Assembly: GCF_021462225.1 (NCBI RefSeq)
Contig: NC_061800.1
Span: 18,212,749-18,276,748 of the forward strand
Source: Girardinichthys multiradiatus
Taxonomy: Eukaryota > Chordata > Actinopteri > Cyprinodontiformes > Goodeidae
Length of the DNA: 64,000 nucleotides
Direction of reading: 5' to 3'
The notes under the pieces are model-generated. The model searched no databases. It saw only the letters and a program-made list of their open reading frames with translations, and was not told where the DNA came from. The position numbers and the translations under genes were made by a program. Of the stretch, positions 22,949 through 33,840 are shown in pieces (positions within the stretch are counted from its first letter, which is position 1; each line of letters starts with the position of its first letter).

Positions 22949-23972
22949 TGGTGCGTTGCAAAAGTATTCATACCGCTTGAATATTTGCACAACACATACT
23001 TCAGTGTTTTTATTGAGATTTTATGTAAAGATCAACACAAATCACTGCAGAATTGTCATGTAGAGGGAAATTTACAAATGCTTTCGAATTGTTTTTCAAA
23101 CAAAACTCTCTGAAAAATATAGCAAACAATAGGAAATAAAATTATAAGAAATATGCCACCATAAGGCAAAAACAGTACATATGAAGGAAAATATTCCGGG
23201 GCTTTAACATTATAAATATGTTTATCTGCACTCTAGGATGAAGTAGATTTATATATGACTTTATATATGAATTATTTTGTTTTTGCCATCAGTTTGACTG
23301 AGGCTGGAAAGAAGATGTTTTACAAGCAGACATTAAGTTCGATCCAACTACTGTGAGTCTCAAACTGTACGCCAACTGTATTTGTCTAATTAAGGAGTGA
23401 CTTAGCTGCATCCATCTTCCTATCACCTCTTACTAGTTTCCCAGTCCCTGCAGAAGAAAAGCTTATCTACTTCATGATGCTGCCACCACCATTTGTCACT
23501 ATGGGGATAGTGTGTTCAGGGTAATGTGTAGCACAGGTTTTCTACAACACATGGAGCTTTGCATGTAAACGAGAAAGTAAAATTGTTGTCTCATCTGACC
23601 AGAGCACATTGTAACGTATCCTTGCTTTGTCCCCCTACCACAAACGAGAGTTTTGTGGCTATAGTGACTAATAGTTGTTCAGTCAGCAGATTCTTTCTTC
23701 TATTTTTTAGGGGTAACAGAATAAAGGGGGCAGAATACTAATGCGCATCACACTTTTCAGATATTTATTTGTAAAACATTACGAAAAGCATCTATCTGGG
23801 TGTCTCTGCTCAGTCTGCTGCCCCCGCGATCCGGTCCCGGATAAAGCAGAAGGTGACGAGTACGAGTACATTACGAAAACCATTTAGAAAGTTTATTTCA
23901 CCATGACAATTATGTGCTACTTTAAGTTGATTTTTTATAATGTAAAAATATGAGTAGATCTGCAAAGCACTG
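22949..23972 (-). mobile_element. Tc1-like relic, family A, with nested LINE tail
   Basis: The left end TTGCAAAAGTATTCATACCG and the right end TATGAGTAGATCTGCAAAGC are degenerate inverted ends of family A. GATGCTGCCACCACCATTTG (about 23477-23496) is antisense of the HGGGS motif, and GTTGTCTCATCTGACCAGAG is antisense of the catalytic-Asp block. The transposase is destroyed. An 80-bp retro-insertion interrupts it at 23788-23867. Confidence 0.8.
23788..23867 (+). mobile_element. 80-bp 5'-truncated LINE tail with 12-bp target duplication
   Basis: Flanked by exact direct repeats ACATTACGAAAA (23776-23787 and 23868-23879). The insert contains GCTGCCCCCGCGATCCGGTC then CCGGATAAAGCAGAAGGTGA, the typical 3' end of a fish non-LTR retrotransposon, ending in a short GACGAGTACGAGTAC tail. 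This is a severely 5'-truncated target-primed insertion. Confidence 0.85.
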
Positions 23973-24394
23973 TTTTTACTGTTTGCAGCAAATGTTGGAG
24001 CATCTACCTTTGAATGGAGAAAAAGCACAGCATTTTTTTCCCCAACCTTTAAATCCAACTGCTAACTTCAAAATATTTACCCTGATGACGATCCAAGTGG
24101 GATCAAAACATCAGTAAAATTGTGTTATCAAATGTGCAGGCTTTTCTCCGTTCCTACACTCCAAACCTTTACGGCCCTGCACCTTCCCCCGGTGATGCCT
24201 GCGTAACTATCTTTTCAGTAGGAAGCATCTATTATTGTCAAAGATTCTCACGTTTTTGAAACATTTGGTATGTTACACATTTTTTTTTATCATTTTTGAA
24301 AAAAAGACATCCAAGATGTCCTAAAGAACTGCTACAGCAAAGTAATCAAGAGTCACAGATTGTTCCTTTCCGTCTCAGATTTTCAAGCTGGAGG

Positions 24395-24637
24395 CTAATC
24401 CTGACTGTTTGTGCATGAGGGGAGGTAGAAAAAGAGGGCAGATTTACACTCTCTATCTGCAGTCCCCCCTCCTAACCCCCACCAGAGCCGGCCTCTCAGG
24501 TCTAACTCCCTCAGGTACCCTGGCTGTGCTGCTATTGTGTTGTTGTCCAGGATGTCCTTCGGCTTCAGGTCTTGGTAGGCCCAGATAGCGTTGCCATAGT
24601 AACAGTTGGCGGGTGGAGCAGCAGCCTCAGTCCAGCC
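24395..24637 (-). other. Unexplained protein-like open frame (candidate cryptic exon)
   Basis: Between in-frame stops, the minus strand reads GWTEAAAPPANCYYGNAIWA, then YQDLKPKDILDNNTIAAQPG and YLRELDLRG before a less convincing tail. Third codon positions in the central part are GC-rich, unlike the AT-rich intron around it. I do not recognise the protein. There is no initiator Met at the front and no strong splice site at either end, so it may be chance, a decayed gene fragment, or a conserved regulatory element that merely reads open. It lies in the putative first intron of klf12 on the same strand. Confidence 0.3.
24590..24603. promoter_or_regulatory. RFX X-box motif
   Basis: GTTGCCATAGTAAC fits the X-box consensus GTNRCC-N(0-3)-RGYAAC with a 2-base spacer. 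RFX-family factors bind such sites in ciliary and neural enhancers. It sits within the locally GC-rich patch at 24430-24640. Confidence 0.45.
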
Positions 24638-27600
24638 TTAAGCCATGTGTTTAGGAGAAAATAAAAAGGAGTGTGTTCAGACAGGCAGAAAGTGGGACTT
24701 GTTTTTCTCCGATTTATTGCAAAACTGTTTTCTCCTCACCCGAAGAACAAGTAATTTTTCAAAAAGGGAAACTTCCTTTCACAAGCAGAAAAAGGTTTTG
24801 ATTTTATTATACATCTGTCTGTTCACCAGTTTTGTCAAATCACCAATGCTCATTTCTTGAAAGCAACATGTGTCATTAGTGCCTGATAGTCCAGTTAATC
24901 CAATTGTGTTCAAGCACCTTCCTAATGAACTGGCCTGCAGAGAGCCATTCATAGCAAATCAATGGTCGTTGCATAGCTCTGCATGTGACTGCAAAGACCA
25001 AAGAGCTAACAGTGGTAAAGAGAAACCCAACACTGCATAAGGAGCTAACAAAGGCCCAAATATCTTCAGATCAACAGCTTTTGCCCTTGTAAAAGAATAA
25101 TTTCTGCCGGTTTAGGATTGCAAATCGCACAGGTTAAAATAAGAAAAAAGGCTTAAATGTATATAATTTCTACAGGACCACAAACCACAAAAAACTGTTT
25201 TATTTTTGCTGGTGGCAGGCTCAGACAACCACCAGTGAGTTGTCCATCAGCGACGTGAGGCGCTGTGTGTGGGAGATAGAGAGGTGGGGGAAGGGAGGTA
25301 GAAGGAAACAGGGTGGATTAAGATCACCTTTCCATTTGCTCCACTCCAAAATGAAATGGCCATCCCAGGTGGGTGTGGGGGAGTTGGTGGAGAGAGAAGG
25401 GCAGTGAAGTGTTGAGGCATCTCATTTCTCCCTCTAGCAAACCTTGCTCTCCCCTCAAATATAGTTTGAGTGAAAAAAAAAGGAAGTTAAAGGTAGCAGG
25501 AATGGCTTGATGCCTGTGTCTACTGCAAAAATGCTCCATGCCAAGAGATTTTTAACACTTTTCCGCTAATGGTGGCAACACTCCGGCCTATGCTTGGAAT
25601 CGGGCGGGGCATTTTTAAGTCACTGGTATTGGTAGTTACTGATGAAAGTCAAGTACGGATACATGTTTCAGGTGTACAGCCTGTGACTGTGTGATTTTCA
25701 TATACACAGCTTGCAAAGCTATATTAAAGGCTGTGCACCTTCTTTTGTTAATCTAACAAAATTATTCAATATCACTCACAAACTAACTTTTTTTTTTTCC
25801 TTTACAATACCGTTGTATAGAGCAAAGGTCTGTGTAGGAGACAAAGCAGCTGAAACACAACTAATTAATTTTTATTCTGTTTAATGCAAGGCACTGTGTA
25901 TAAAGCAGGATAACAACTTTTCCGTTTTGTCCACATATGATTAACTGGAATCGCATTGAAATATGTTACAAGCTAAACTGTCAACAAGTCATACCAAAAC
26001 AGAGAGTACACTCTGTAAAGTTTGCACTTTAGCTCTGGATGTCAACACCCGAAGCAAAATGTGAGTTTATCAGCTTTATGTGGTGAGGTAGATATACATT
26101 AAGAATGAATTATTAAAGCTATCCACAATTTATGTCACATGGTTTTCAAGCCATTATGGCAGCTTTCTTAAAAAGAGTTGGAGGAACGTATAAAGGCTGA
26201 TCTGCAGAAACTCTACAAAATACTTGGCTGTCAGGAAAAACGAATAGAAGACAATGAAGCATCCAAAATGTCAATAGTGTGTAAGATGGCACACATTCAT
26301 AATTTTGATTAAATCTATTGTGTTATTTGACAACAACATTGGTTTTAAAGTAGAGGATTGGGACTCTGTATCAGCAAGTGCCGGTCTTAAATGAGTCGGA
26401 TTAGTTTCAGAGTCAAAAACACCAGACAACGACATGTGTTTTAAATTTAAGAACAACTTCTATAACCCTGATTTCTTGAGATGGATGAGTAAATGAATCA
26501 ACCGATGTATTGTAAATATTTTAAAATCAATGCGCTGTGTTTTATGTGCACCAACTAACCCTAAAATTATCTCCAATGTATCTCCTCGGATGTTACTGAT
26601 TCAAGGCACAACACATCCTTCCAAGAAGGTTCAAAATACTGTTGAAGATCAAACGCTAACCATTTACAATTGTGTCTTAGGCCCAGTTCAAGCTCTGCAT
26701 TTGTTCAACCATTTTCTTGACTGTCTTCTAAACTGTAAATCCTGTAGAACTAATTTCATCTTTGTACCCCGCTGACAAAAGGTGGGACCAAACACTTAAC
26801 AAAGAAATAAATCAGCCAAATCTGAAAGCAAAGCAGGACGCTTGTTTTAAACGGAAGCCACTGGAAGATTGTCTGGTGAGAAATCACTAACCTCTCACAG
26901 ATTATGTCTTCCTTCTGTGAAATTCACATGTTCTGTACAACCTGCGGTCAACATAAAGGTTCAAACATGGAATGAGAAATTGTAGTACACCCACCAATAT
27001 TATTCTCCTGAATAACCACAGGTGGTAGCAAACCCAGAACCACCATACACCGTATGGGCAATACTGGATTGTGGAACAATACAAAGCCAAAAAGAGCATC
27101 AGGACAGTGTATGGATGCACATAGATCAACCACCAGATGATCCTCCATTGTTCGTTTAATCTGTTAAATACATTGATCAGCAAAATCTAATTCAGATGAT
27201 ACCATGTGCAGTATAGGAAGATGCACAACATGGTTTCTTCTATTTAAAGCACTGAATGCATTAGGACAGTCTGCATCAGGAGCAGAGCATAACGCTCAGT
27301 CATATTTCCAGAAACTCCCATACATATCGTATGCATACTTCTGCTTTTCATCCACACCTCCTTGGTTTTGCAACCTCAGCTGCATAATCTGAAAGCACAC
27401 TCCGCCCATGGCCTGAGGGGATCAACTTGGATTATTTGAAATGACAAATTGATCCATAATGGAAGATATGTGGTTGCATGTTTACTATAGACCCTTGATC
27501 CAAAATGGGCTACTGCAACTTCTTGTATTGTTCTGTACTTTTAAACAGCCAGAGGACGAACTGGTGTTATCACCACCTGATATGCTAGACTGTATATACC

Positions 27601-30600
27601 TGAGCCCAATGATGCAGCTGACGCTAAAATAGGATGAATATGAATATGTGCTGGTAAGGTCCCAACCGCTTGCACATGTGGATAGCATGTGAAGCTATTG
27701 AAAGCTCTAATGACAAATTGAGGTGCAATAAAGCAAGAAATAATTTTATAATCAGAAGGTATATTTTTGGCTCGTAAATGATTTGTTTATGTCCATTGTC
27801 ATAGTAAGAAAGGTCATTTTAACCCGGATTACAAAGAAAAGAAGGGTTTATATAAACAACTGTTCTGCTTTCACAACGCAGCACTTAAGCACATGAAAAA
27901 AGGGTGTGCGAGATTGTGCAGTGGGTGGTGAACATCACTGTTAGTTCATAGGAGCAGGAAGACAGATCCTGTTTCTGGATGTTCCCTTGTAAGAGAAATG
28001 AAAAACATCTTTGACTAAACTAACAACCTCCTGAAATCAGGCTTGGTAGCTGGCTGCTCTTACTGTCTCTGCTTTCCTTCTTATCTCCTGCTCTCATGTG
28101 AATGTACTTACTCACAAAAACAACACAAACCCAGCAGAAACCCGCCGCAACAGAAGGGCCCCGCCAATGCTTTGTTCCCGTGCTCAGTGCCCACAGCAAC
28201 CGCTTGCATCTGTGTCACAGAGGCCGGACCTGCTGCCACAAGCTGGGGAGGAAGAGGGGATGGTAAAGGGTGGTGTATAGGGGAGCAATCAAGGAGAGTT
28301 GAAAGAGTTGGGTTTAGCAGGAGGAGGGGGCAGGAGTCAAAGAAGTGAAAGTGGGTGGAGAGGGGATATGGAGCTGAGCCAAGGCCCGGTCCAGCGCAAA
28401 GCATAGAGTGCAAGAATGCCAACAGAACCTCAGCCTCCCTCAGCGGTCCCCTACCAAACAGAAAGGGGAAAAAATAAAAGAGCAAAAGGGGAAGAGCTGC
28501 AAACAAAAACCATCTCATTATAATTAAAAAAAGATATAAAAATCATTATGCAAAGCTATGAGTGCTAATGCACAGAAACCAGAGAGGTGTTGGGGGGTAT
28601 GAGACGAGCATTTCCTGTGTTGTGCTTGAACTCTGCCTCTGGCCTCTTTGCAGCAGCTCACTTCCCTCTTCTGAGCCCCTGGACACCCCAGTGTGACACA
28701 TTGGCCTGATAACTGGCCTACAACCGCTAGCTCACCAGTACACTACTCTACTTCTTCTCTTTTCAGTCGCTGAGTGCAGGAACTTTTAGAAAAGCTGTGA
28801 AACCTGAGCACTTCCACAATTATGCTCCTGTTACAAAGGAAAACAAAGAAAAAGTTGGGTGGACCTTAATGAACTGTACTTTTGAAGACCCTGTAAAATA
28901 AAACTGTAATGAAAGTATTCTAACTGCTTTTTGTCTCCAAAGCAACAGAGCCACAAAAACATCTCTTTTTCAAACTGAGCATGGTTCATGTTTACCACCC
29001 CATCTAGTTGGCCGATTTTTGTCTGAGTTCCATTCAAATACTGGAGTCCCCCACCGGGTTAAAACTTAAAGAACAATTTCACTGAGGCAACTACTGGTAC
29101 TTGGTTTGGTCAAAGGTTCAGCAGACTTGTGTCTTGAACCTGCCCTTGGCTGTATTGCAAAGCCAAAGGCTTTCTTACATCGCATAAATAAAATAGTTGT
29201 TCTGGTACAAACTGTCATGGTCTGAAAGGTTTTAGTGTTGTCTTGGTTTGTTTCTCTAGTCTTGTTTTCTGAGTTCAAACTGTCACATCTAAACACCTTT
29301 ATCTCCTCATGTCTATAGTTCCCGTGTCTCATTTTGTCTTGCATAATCTCCTTGTTGTTGTCTTTTGCCATTTAATCATCTTTGTTGATGTTCAGTTTTT
29401 GCTTTTCATATAAACTGTTGTCAAAGTTGATCACTGGTCTACTTATAGATTTTAAAAATCCCTTTAAATCCTTGTTTTAACTCCAAAGGAGGTAAAAGTG
29501 TTGGACAGTGCAACAACCGGTTCCTTTATGTACCCAAAAAGGTCAGGTACAAAATGTCCAGCGAAGTTGCTGAACCCTTTGTCAACAAGTCTTTAAACAG
29601 CTTGTAGTATTAGTATGTGTTGTCAAGGATGTAATTTGCAGGGGGGTTAGTGGGGTTATGAACTCCCCAAAAATCTGATTCAGTTAATATAACCCCCCAA
29701 TAAAATCACATCATTCCAATTTACATAAATATCTTGCATGAATAACATGTTAAAATTCTCTATTTATAAGCAAAATAGTAGCATGCTTAATCGTCTGGTT
29801 ATGTAACCCCCCCCCACAACCTGCCAAAAACTTGGTTTTACCCAACCCTGTTTGCTGTACCTTTGACACATGAAAAGAGAGCCAAAAAGTGGACAGACAA
29901 TTTTTCACTGCTGGTCGACAAAAATCCCTTGTAAACAGAGTAAAAATGAAAATGAGGTAAATATATATGTATTTTTAAGTTAGCTGGTAATTTGTTGACA
30001 CTATGCTGCTCACACATGGCTGTACACGCATGCCAGTGCATGTTTAGGCTAGCTCCGAGGGACAGTGATACCCAGGACCGTCATTTGAGCTGGGCCTTTG
30101 GGGCTGAAACCCAGATATTTTCTGAATAGCCCAGAATCCCAGAAAAGAAAACATTTAGAAGTGGATGTCTGTTAATAAGATGCATTAAGCACCGAAATGA
30201 CATCAGACTACACATGTTTATCTGAAAACTCAGATTTGTTTCTGTTGTATTTCAATACAATAGAAACCTAACCTGACAATGAGTCAAAAGAAAAAGAAGA
30301 CAAACAATGGTTATTTTCGCACACACAGCATCCCAACTTTGCAACTATTCGTACAGGCAGACTAGTTATTTGATAATTCTGGAGGGTTCAGAATGGCTGT
30401 TCAGTCTGCTTCGTTCATTACCTGAAAAGCTACAGCGAGCTTCTCGAACAGGACTACAATAGGGGAGACAGCTCATTTCAGAGCAGCAGCGAAACACAAG
30501 AACAGGTAGAAGCAGAGCGGCATAACCCAGGCTGAAGTTGGCAGTAAAACCTGAATGCTGACTCAGAATGGGCTAATCTTAAGCAACAGCTGATCTCTTA

Positions 30601-30732
30601 TTCACCCAGCAAGACATGAGCATCATTAGGGTCATGATGAGGAACAGAGAGTAGAGGTGCTTTCACCTGAGCTAGAGTTAAATGGCCTGGCCGTGATAGA
30701 AAACAATGGGAACCCTCTCTGTGAGCTTCTAG
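24638..30732 (-). other. klf12: klf12 intron, mostly unclassified
   Basis: Six kilobases without a recognised exon. A block at 26900-27740 has a minus-strand frame (26902-27183) rich in hydrophobic residues that resembles a decayed repeat but matches nothing I know. A GC box GGGCGGGG lies at 25602-25609. C/G homopolymer-bearing sequence at 29640-29830 and an LTR-like pyrimidine stretch at 29210-29430 are probably old repeats. GC-richer unique sequence at 28100-28480 has overlapping frames on both strands and no family match. Confidence 0.45.
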
Positions 30733-32550
30733 CTGGATCTGCATCATGATGTAAACATATCTGGTCCTTTAGTTCGGTCAAAATCAAAGCACTCAACTCT
30801 AAAGTTACTAAACACATTAAAAAGTCTTTCAGATCACCACATTGTATCTTATTGCCGGTCCTATAGTCCAGTTCTACATGTAGACAGAAGAACGTGTGGC
30901 TCAATAAACCAGGAAAATATCTCCTGGTGCCAGTAAGATATAGAAAGTACAAAAGTAATCCTCCCCCTTCTCCTTCATATTTTCTGTGCTGATTCTAAAC
31001 ATACAGCTCTGGGTTGCTTAAAGGTGCAGAATTAATAAGAAATAAATCATAGTAATTAATAACAAGTGCACCATGCATTAGTTAACTTTCATTTTCTGAA
31101 CGTTATACGTAATATATAAACTAAACTCATTAAACAAGGATACAGTTTTATTTAAGGTAATACATAAATATATCCAATATATGTATACATTTATTACTGC
31201 CTAATATTAGTAGTGATAACAGGCCAAAAAATGAGAGAAGGGTTCGGGATGACACTCTGTGTTATAATTTAAACACCTTTTTCTCTACAGAAAGTGTTTA
31301 ATAGTAAAGACTCAGACTCAGTGCAGAACAACAGACTGGGTTGTAAAATGTTTAATTTCTTATTTTTGGCGGGCCAAATAAAAATAGTTTTCTCATAAGT
31401 GGCATGAAGGGCTGGAAAGATGGAAGTAAAACAGAACACATTCATGAAAGAAGGAGCAAATTTTAATGAAATGTTTAGATGGCTGTCAGCATACTTAAAA
31501 TAATTAAATGTGTTTTTAGGATCTTACTATTTGACTAAAATTACACATTAATACAGTAAACAGTTTCTCTGAGTTTAAAAACAACTTTTGTCAGACGGAC
31601 TGAGCAGAAATTCAGATTAGGTTTTTTCTAAATATATCTAAATATATCTACAGTAAAATGTTTTTCATCAATCCTGAACCCTGTTGCTCCTCCTCCTAAA
31701 ACCAAGTAAAATTATAGCATACCTTTTCTGTTTGATTCACAATAATTTAGGGTGTATTCACACTTGCCACTTTTGGTCTGCTTTAAACGGACCAGAGTTC
31801 GTTTCCCCCCTTGGTCCGGACCTTTTGTGCAGGTGTGAATACACTCAAGTGAACCCTGGTCCGGACCAAACAACCGGACCGAGACCCACTTTTTGAGGTG
31901 GTCTCCAAACGGACTCTGGTGCGGTTCGCTTATGTTCTGAATACAAACCAGCCCCGATCCGAACCAACTACAAAAGGTGTACGTCTCTTTGGACATAAAA
32001 AGCCACCGTATCCGGTAGCAAAGGTGTGTGTTGTAAGGTAATCATACCTGATAAGCTGTGTGTTGCTTAGCAACGCTACTGGCTTGTTGTGGGACAAGGC
32101 ACGTAGAGAACGTCGGCGTTCAGCACGCATTCTCCGACGGGGTTCCAACATTATAAATGGAACGTCTCAAAGTCTGTGTTGAATGAGCTGCTCTTGACTC
32201 TCACAATAATATTGCAGCTTTAATAACGACATAAATATGCAGATCAGAGGTGCTGCACGCAGCACGTCTACAACTGTTTTCCTAAATTTCCAGGTCTGTG
32301 CTCTGCCCCGCCCCCGTCATTTCTGTCCAATGGGAACAATGATCGTCACCCGTGTGGCTTTGTTTACAAGTAATAGTTCACTTGCAAAAAGTACAATGTG
32401 AAAACAAACCGCACCAAATGAAAAAAATAAAGTTCGCTTTTGGTCTGGACCAAACAAGCGGACCAAAGGACCTTCCTGGTGTGAATACACCCTTACATTC
32501 AATGAAAAGCCAGCCCAGGGAGAGAACTGGTACAACATGTCCTATATTAG
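30733..32550 (+). repeat. Copy 1 of an unclassified 1.1-kb repeat (R), split by a MITE
   Basis: After removing the MITE at 31750-32492, about 1070 bp matches, in inverted orientation, the DNA at 55244-56972. Shared landmarks include GTAGACAGAAGAACGTGTGG/CTTTCTTCTGTCTACATGTA, TTGGCGGGCCAAATAAAAAT/ATTTTTATTTGGCCCGCCAA, and ACTGGTACAACATGTCCTAT/ATAGGACATGTTGTATCAGT at the inner end. The minus strand has a short frame (FLYLTGTRRYFPGLLSHTFF) also present in copy 2. Class unknown. Confidence 0.8.
31750..32492. mobile_element. PIF/Harbinger-type MITE with TTA duplication
   Basis: A 743-bp element with 14-bp perfect ends GGGTGTATTCACAC / GTGTGAATACACCC, flanked by TTA (31747-31749, 32493-32495), the 3-bp TWA duplication of PIF/Harbinger elements. 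The interior has repeated TTGGTCCG/CGGACCAA motifs near both ends, a CpG-rich middle, and a GC box CCCCGCCCCC next to CCAAT (about 32307-32333). No transposase. Confidence 0.88.
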
Positions 32551-32572
32551 GTAAAATCTAATCCCAAACCCC

Positions 32573-33218
32573 CAAACACCTCTATTGGATTACATTGAAA
32601 TTTGGATCAATAGCGCCCCCTAGGACACTCCAAGGGCTATATCTCCCTCATACATCATCGGATCCACTTGAAATGTAGTATACATGATCGAAGAGTCAAT
32701 GATGGATATGTTGACACAGTCAATTGATGACATCACTTTAGCCCCGGCCACTAAGAAACAAATGAGTGTAGCTTCCATCAGGAAGGTCCGATTCACTCCA
32801 AACTGAATATGGTTGATCTTTGTCAGCCCCCAAACAGCTCTATTGGATTACATTGAAATTTGGATCAACAGCGCCCCCTAGGACATCTCAAATGCTCTAT
32901 CTCCCTCATACATCATCAGATCCACTTCAAATGTAGTATACATCATCAGGGATGTTCAATGCTGGCAACATGTTCAATGCTGAACATGTTGCCACAGTCA
33001 GTTTAAGACATCATTTCAGGGCCACCCACTAATAAACAAGTAAGTGCAGCTTCAGTATGGAAGGTCTGATTTCCTCCAAATTTTGAATACTTCTCGCCAC
33101 ACTAGAATTCTGCATGAGTGAAGATCATGACATGACGCTCAAAGCGCCACCTAGAGGCGACATTTGGAATTGCGCTGAGGTGCGAGGGGCTTCAATGTTG
33201 CTTGCAGCTTTAATTATC
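32573..33218 (+). repeat. Tandem repeat, 258-bp period, about two units plus tail
   Basis: Units start at 32573 and 32831; both begin CAAAC(A/C)(C/G)CTCTATTGGATT and contain GAAATTTGGATCAA, AGCGCCCCCTAGGACA and CTCCCTCATACATCATC. The tail (to 33218) ends GCTTGCAGCTTTAATTA, a terminus seen in many dispersed fish repeats. Non-coding. Confidence 0.8.
32964..32993. repeat. Perfect 13-bp inverted repeat in the second tandem unit
   Basis: GGCAACATGTTCA, loop ATGC, TGAACATGTTGCC. The first unit lacks it; it seems to have arisen by a small local duplication of GTTCAATGCTG. Confidence 0.9.
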
Positions 33219-33299
33219 TTCGTTACCACACATGCAATACACTATTCATGGCATTAAACTAATTCAGCACATCAATCTTAACACATCAACCCTATTGTG

Positions 33300-33840
33300 T
33301 AACATGGTGTCCGTGGCATCATGCTGTGGGGATGATGAGAAGCTGGTCAAAGATGATAAATACAGGGTCATCCTAGCAAAAAAAAAAAAACAGTTAGAGG
33401 CTTTCAAAAACTTCAGACTGGGGTGGAGATTCCCTTTCTTAGCAGGACATGTAACAGGCAAACAGTCAGAGCTTCAACAGAATGGTTTAGATCAAAGCCT
33501 ATATCTTGGGTTAGAATGGCCAAGTCAAAGTTCAGACCTAAATCCAATTGAGAATCCATGTGCAAAGCTGGTAGAGACATATTTCAAAAGACTTGCATCA
33601 GTAATCGCAGCTGCTAGTGGGTAAATAATAAACCAAATCAGAAGACAAAAGTACGATACATTTTCAGATTTTTATTTAAATAAAAGTTTGAAAACCATGT
33701 CCACTTTTTGTTCTGCTTCAAATATGCACTACTTAGCAATGGTCTGTCATAAAATCCTACTGAAATACATTGATATTTGTGGTTGTATCATGACCAAATG
33801 TGAAAAAGTTTAAGGTGTGTGATCACCTTTTCATGGTATA
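33300..33840 (+). mobile_element. Tc1-like relic, family A, 5'-truncated
   Basis: Keeps a GGCATCATGCTGTGGGGATG block, then the end of the transposase as an open frame (LEWPSQSSDLNPIENPCAKL, the SPDLNPIEN region with the catalytic Glu, followed by VETYFKRLASVIAAASG). The right sub-terminal region reads GTGAAAAAGTTTAAGGTGTG. The Trp normally following IEN is Pro, and the 5' half is absent. Confidence 0.78.

Noticed and set aside
26902..27183. Hydrophobic minus-strand frame as a membrane protein
   Set aside because: Length, isolation and lack of any recognised family or splice context. Alternative frames in the same DNA look equally protein-like, suggesting a decayed repeat.
32573..33100. Repeats with spacers, checked as a CRISPR-like array
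   Set aside because: 258-bp units are far too long, there are only two, and the genome is a vertebrate's.
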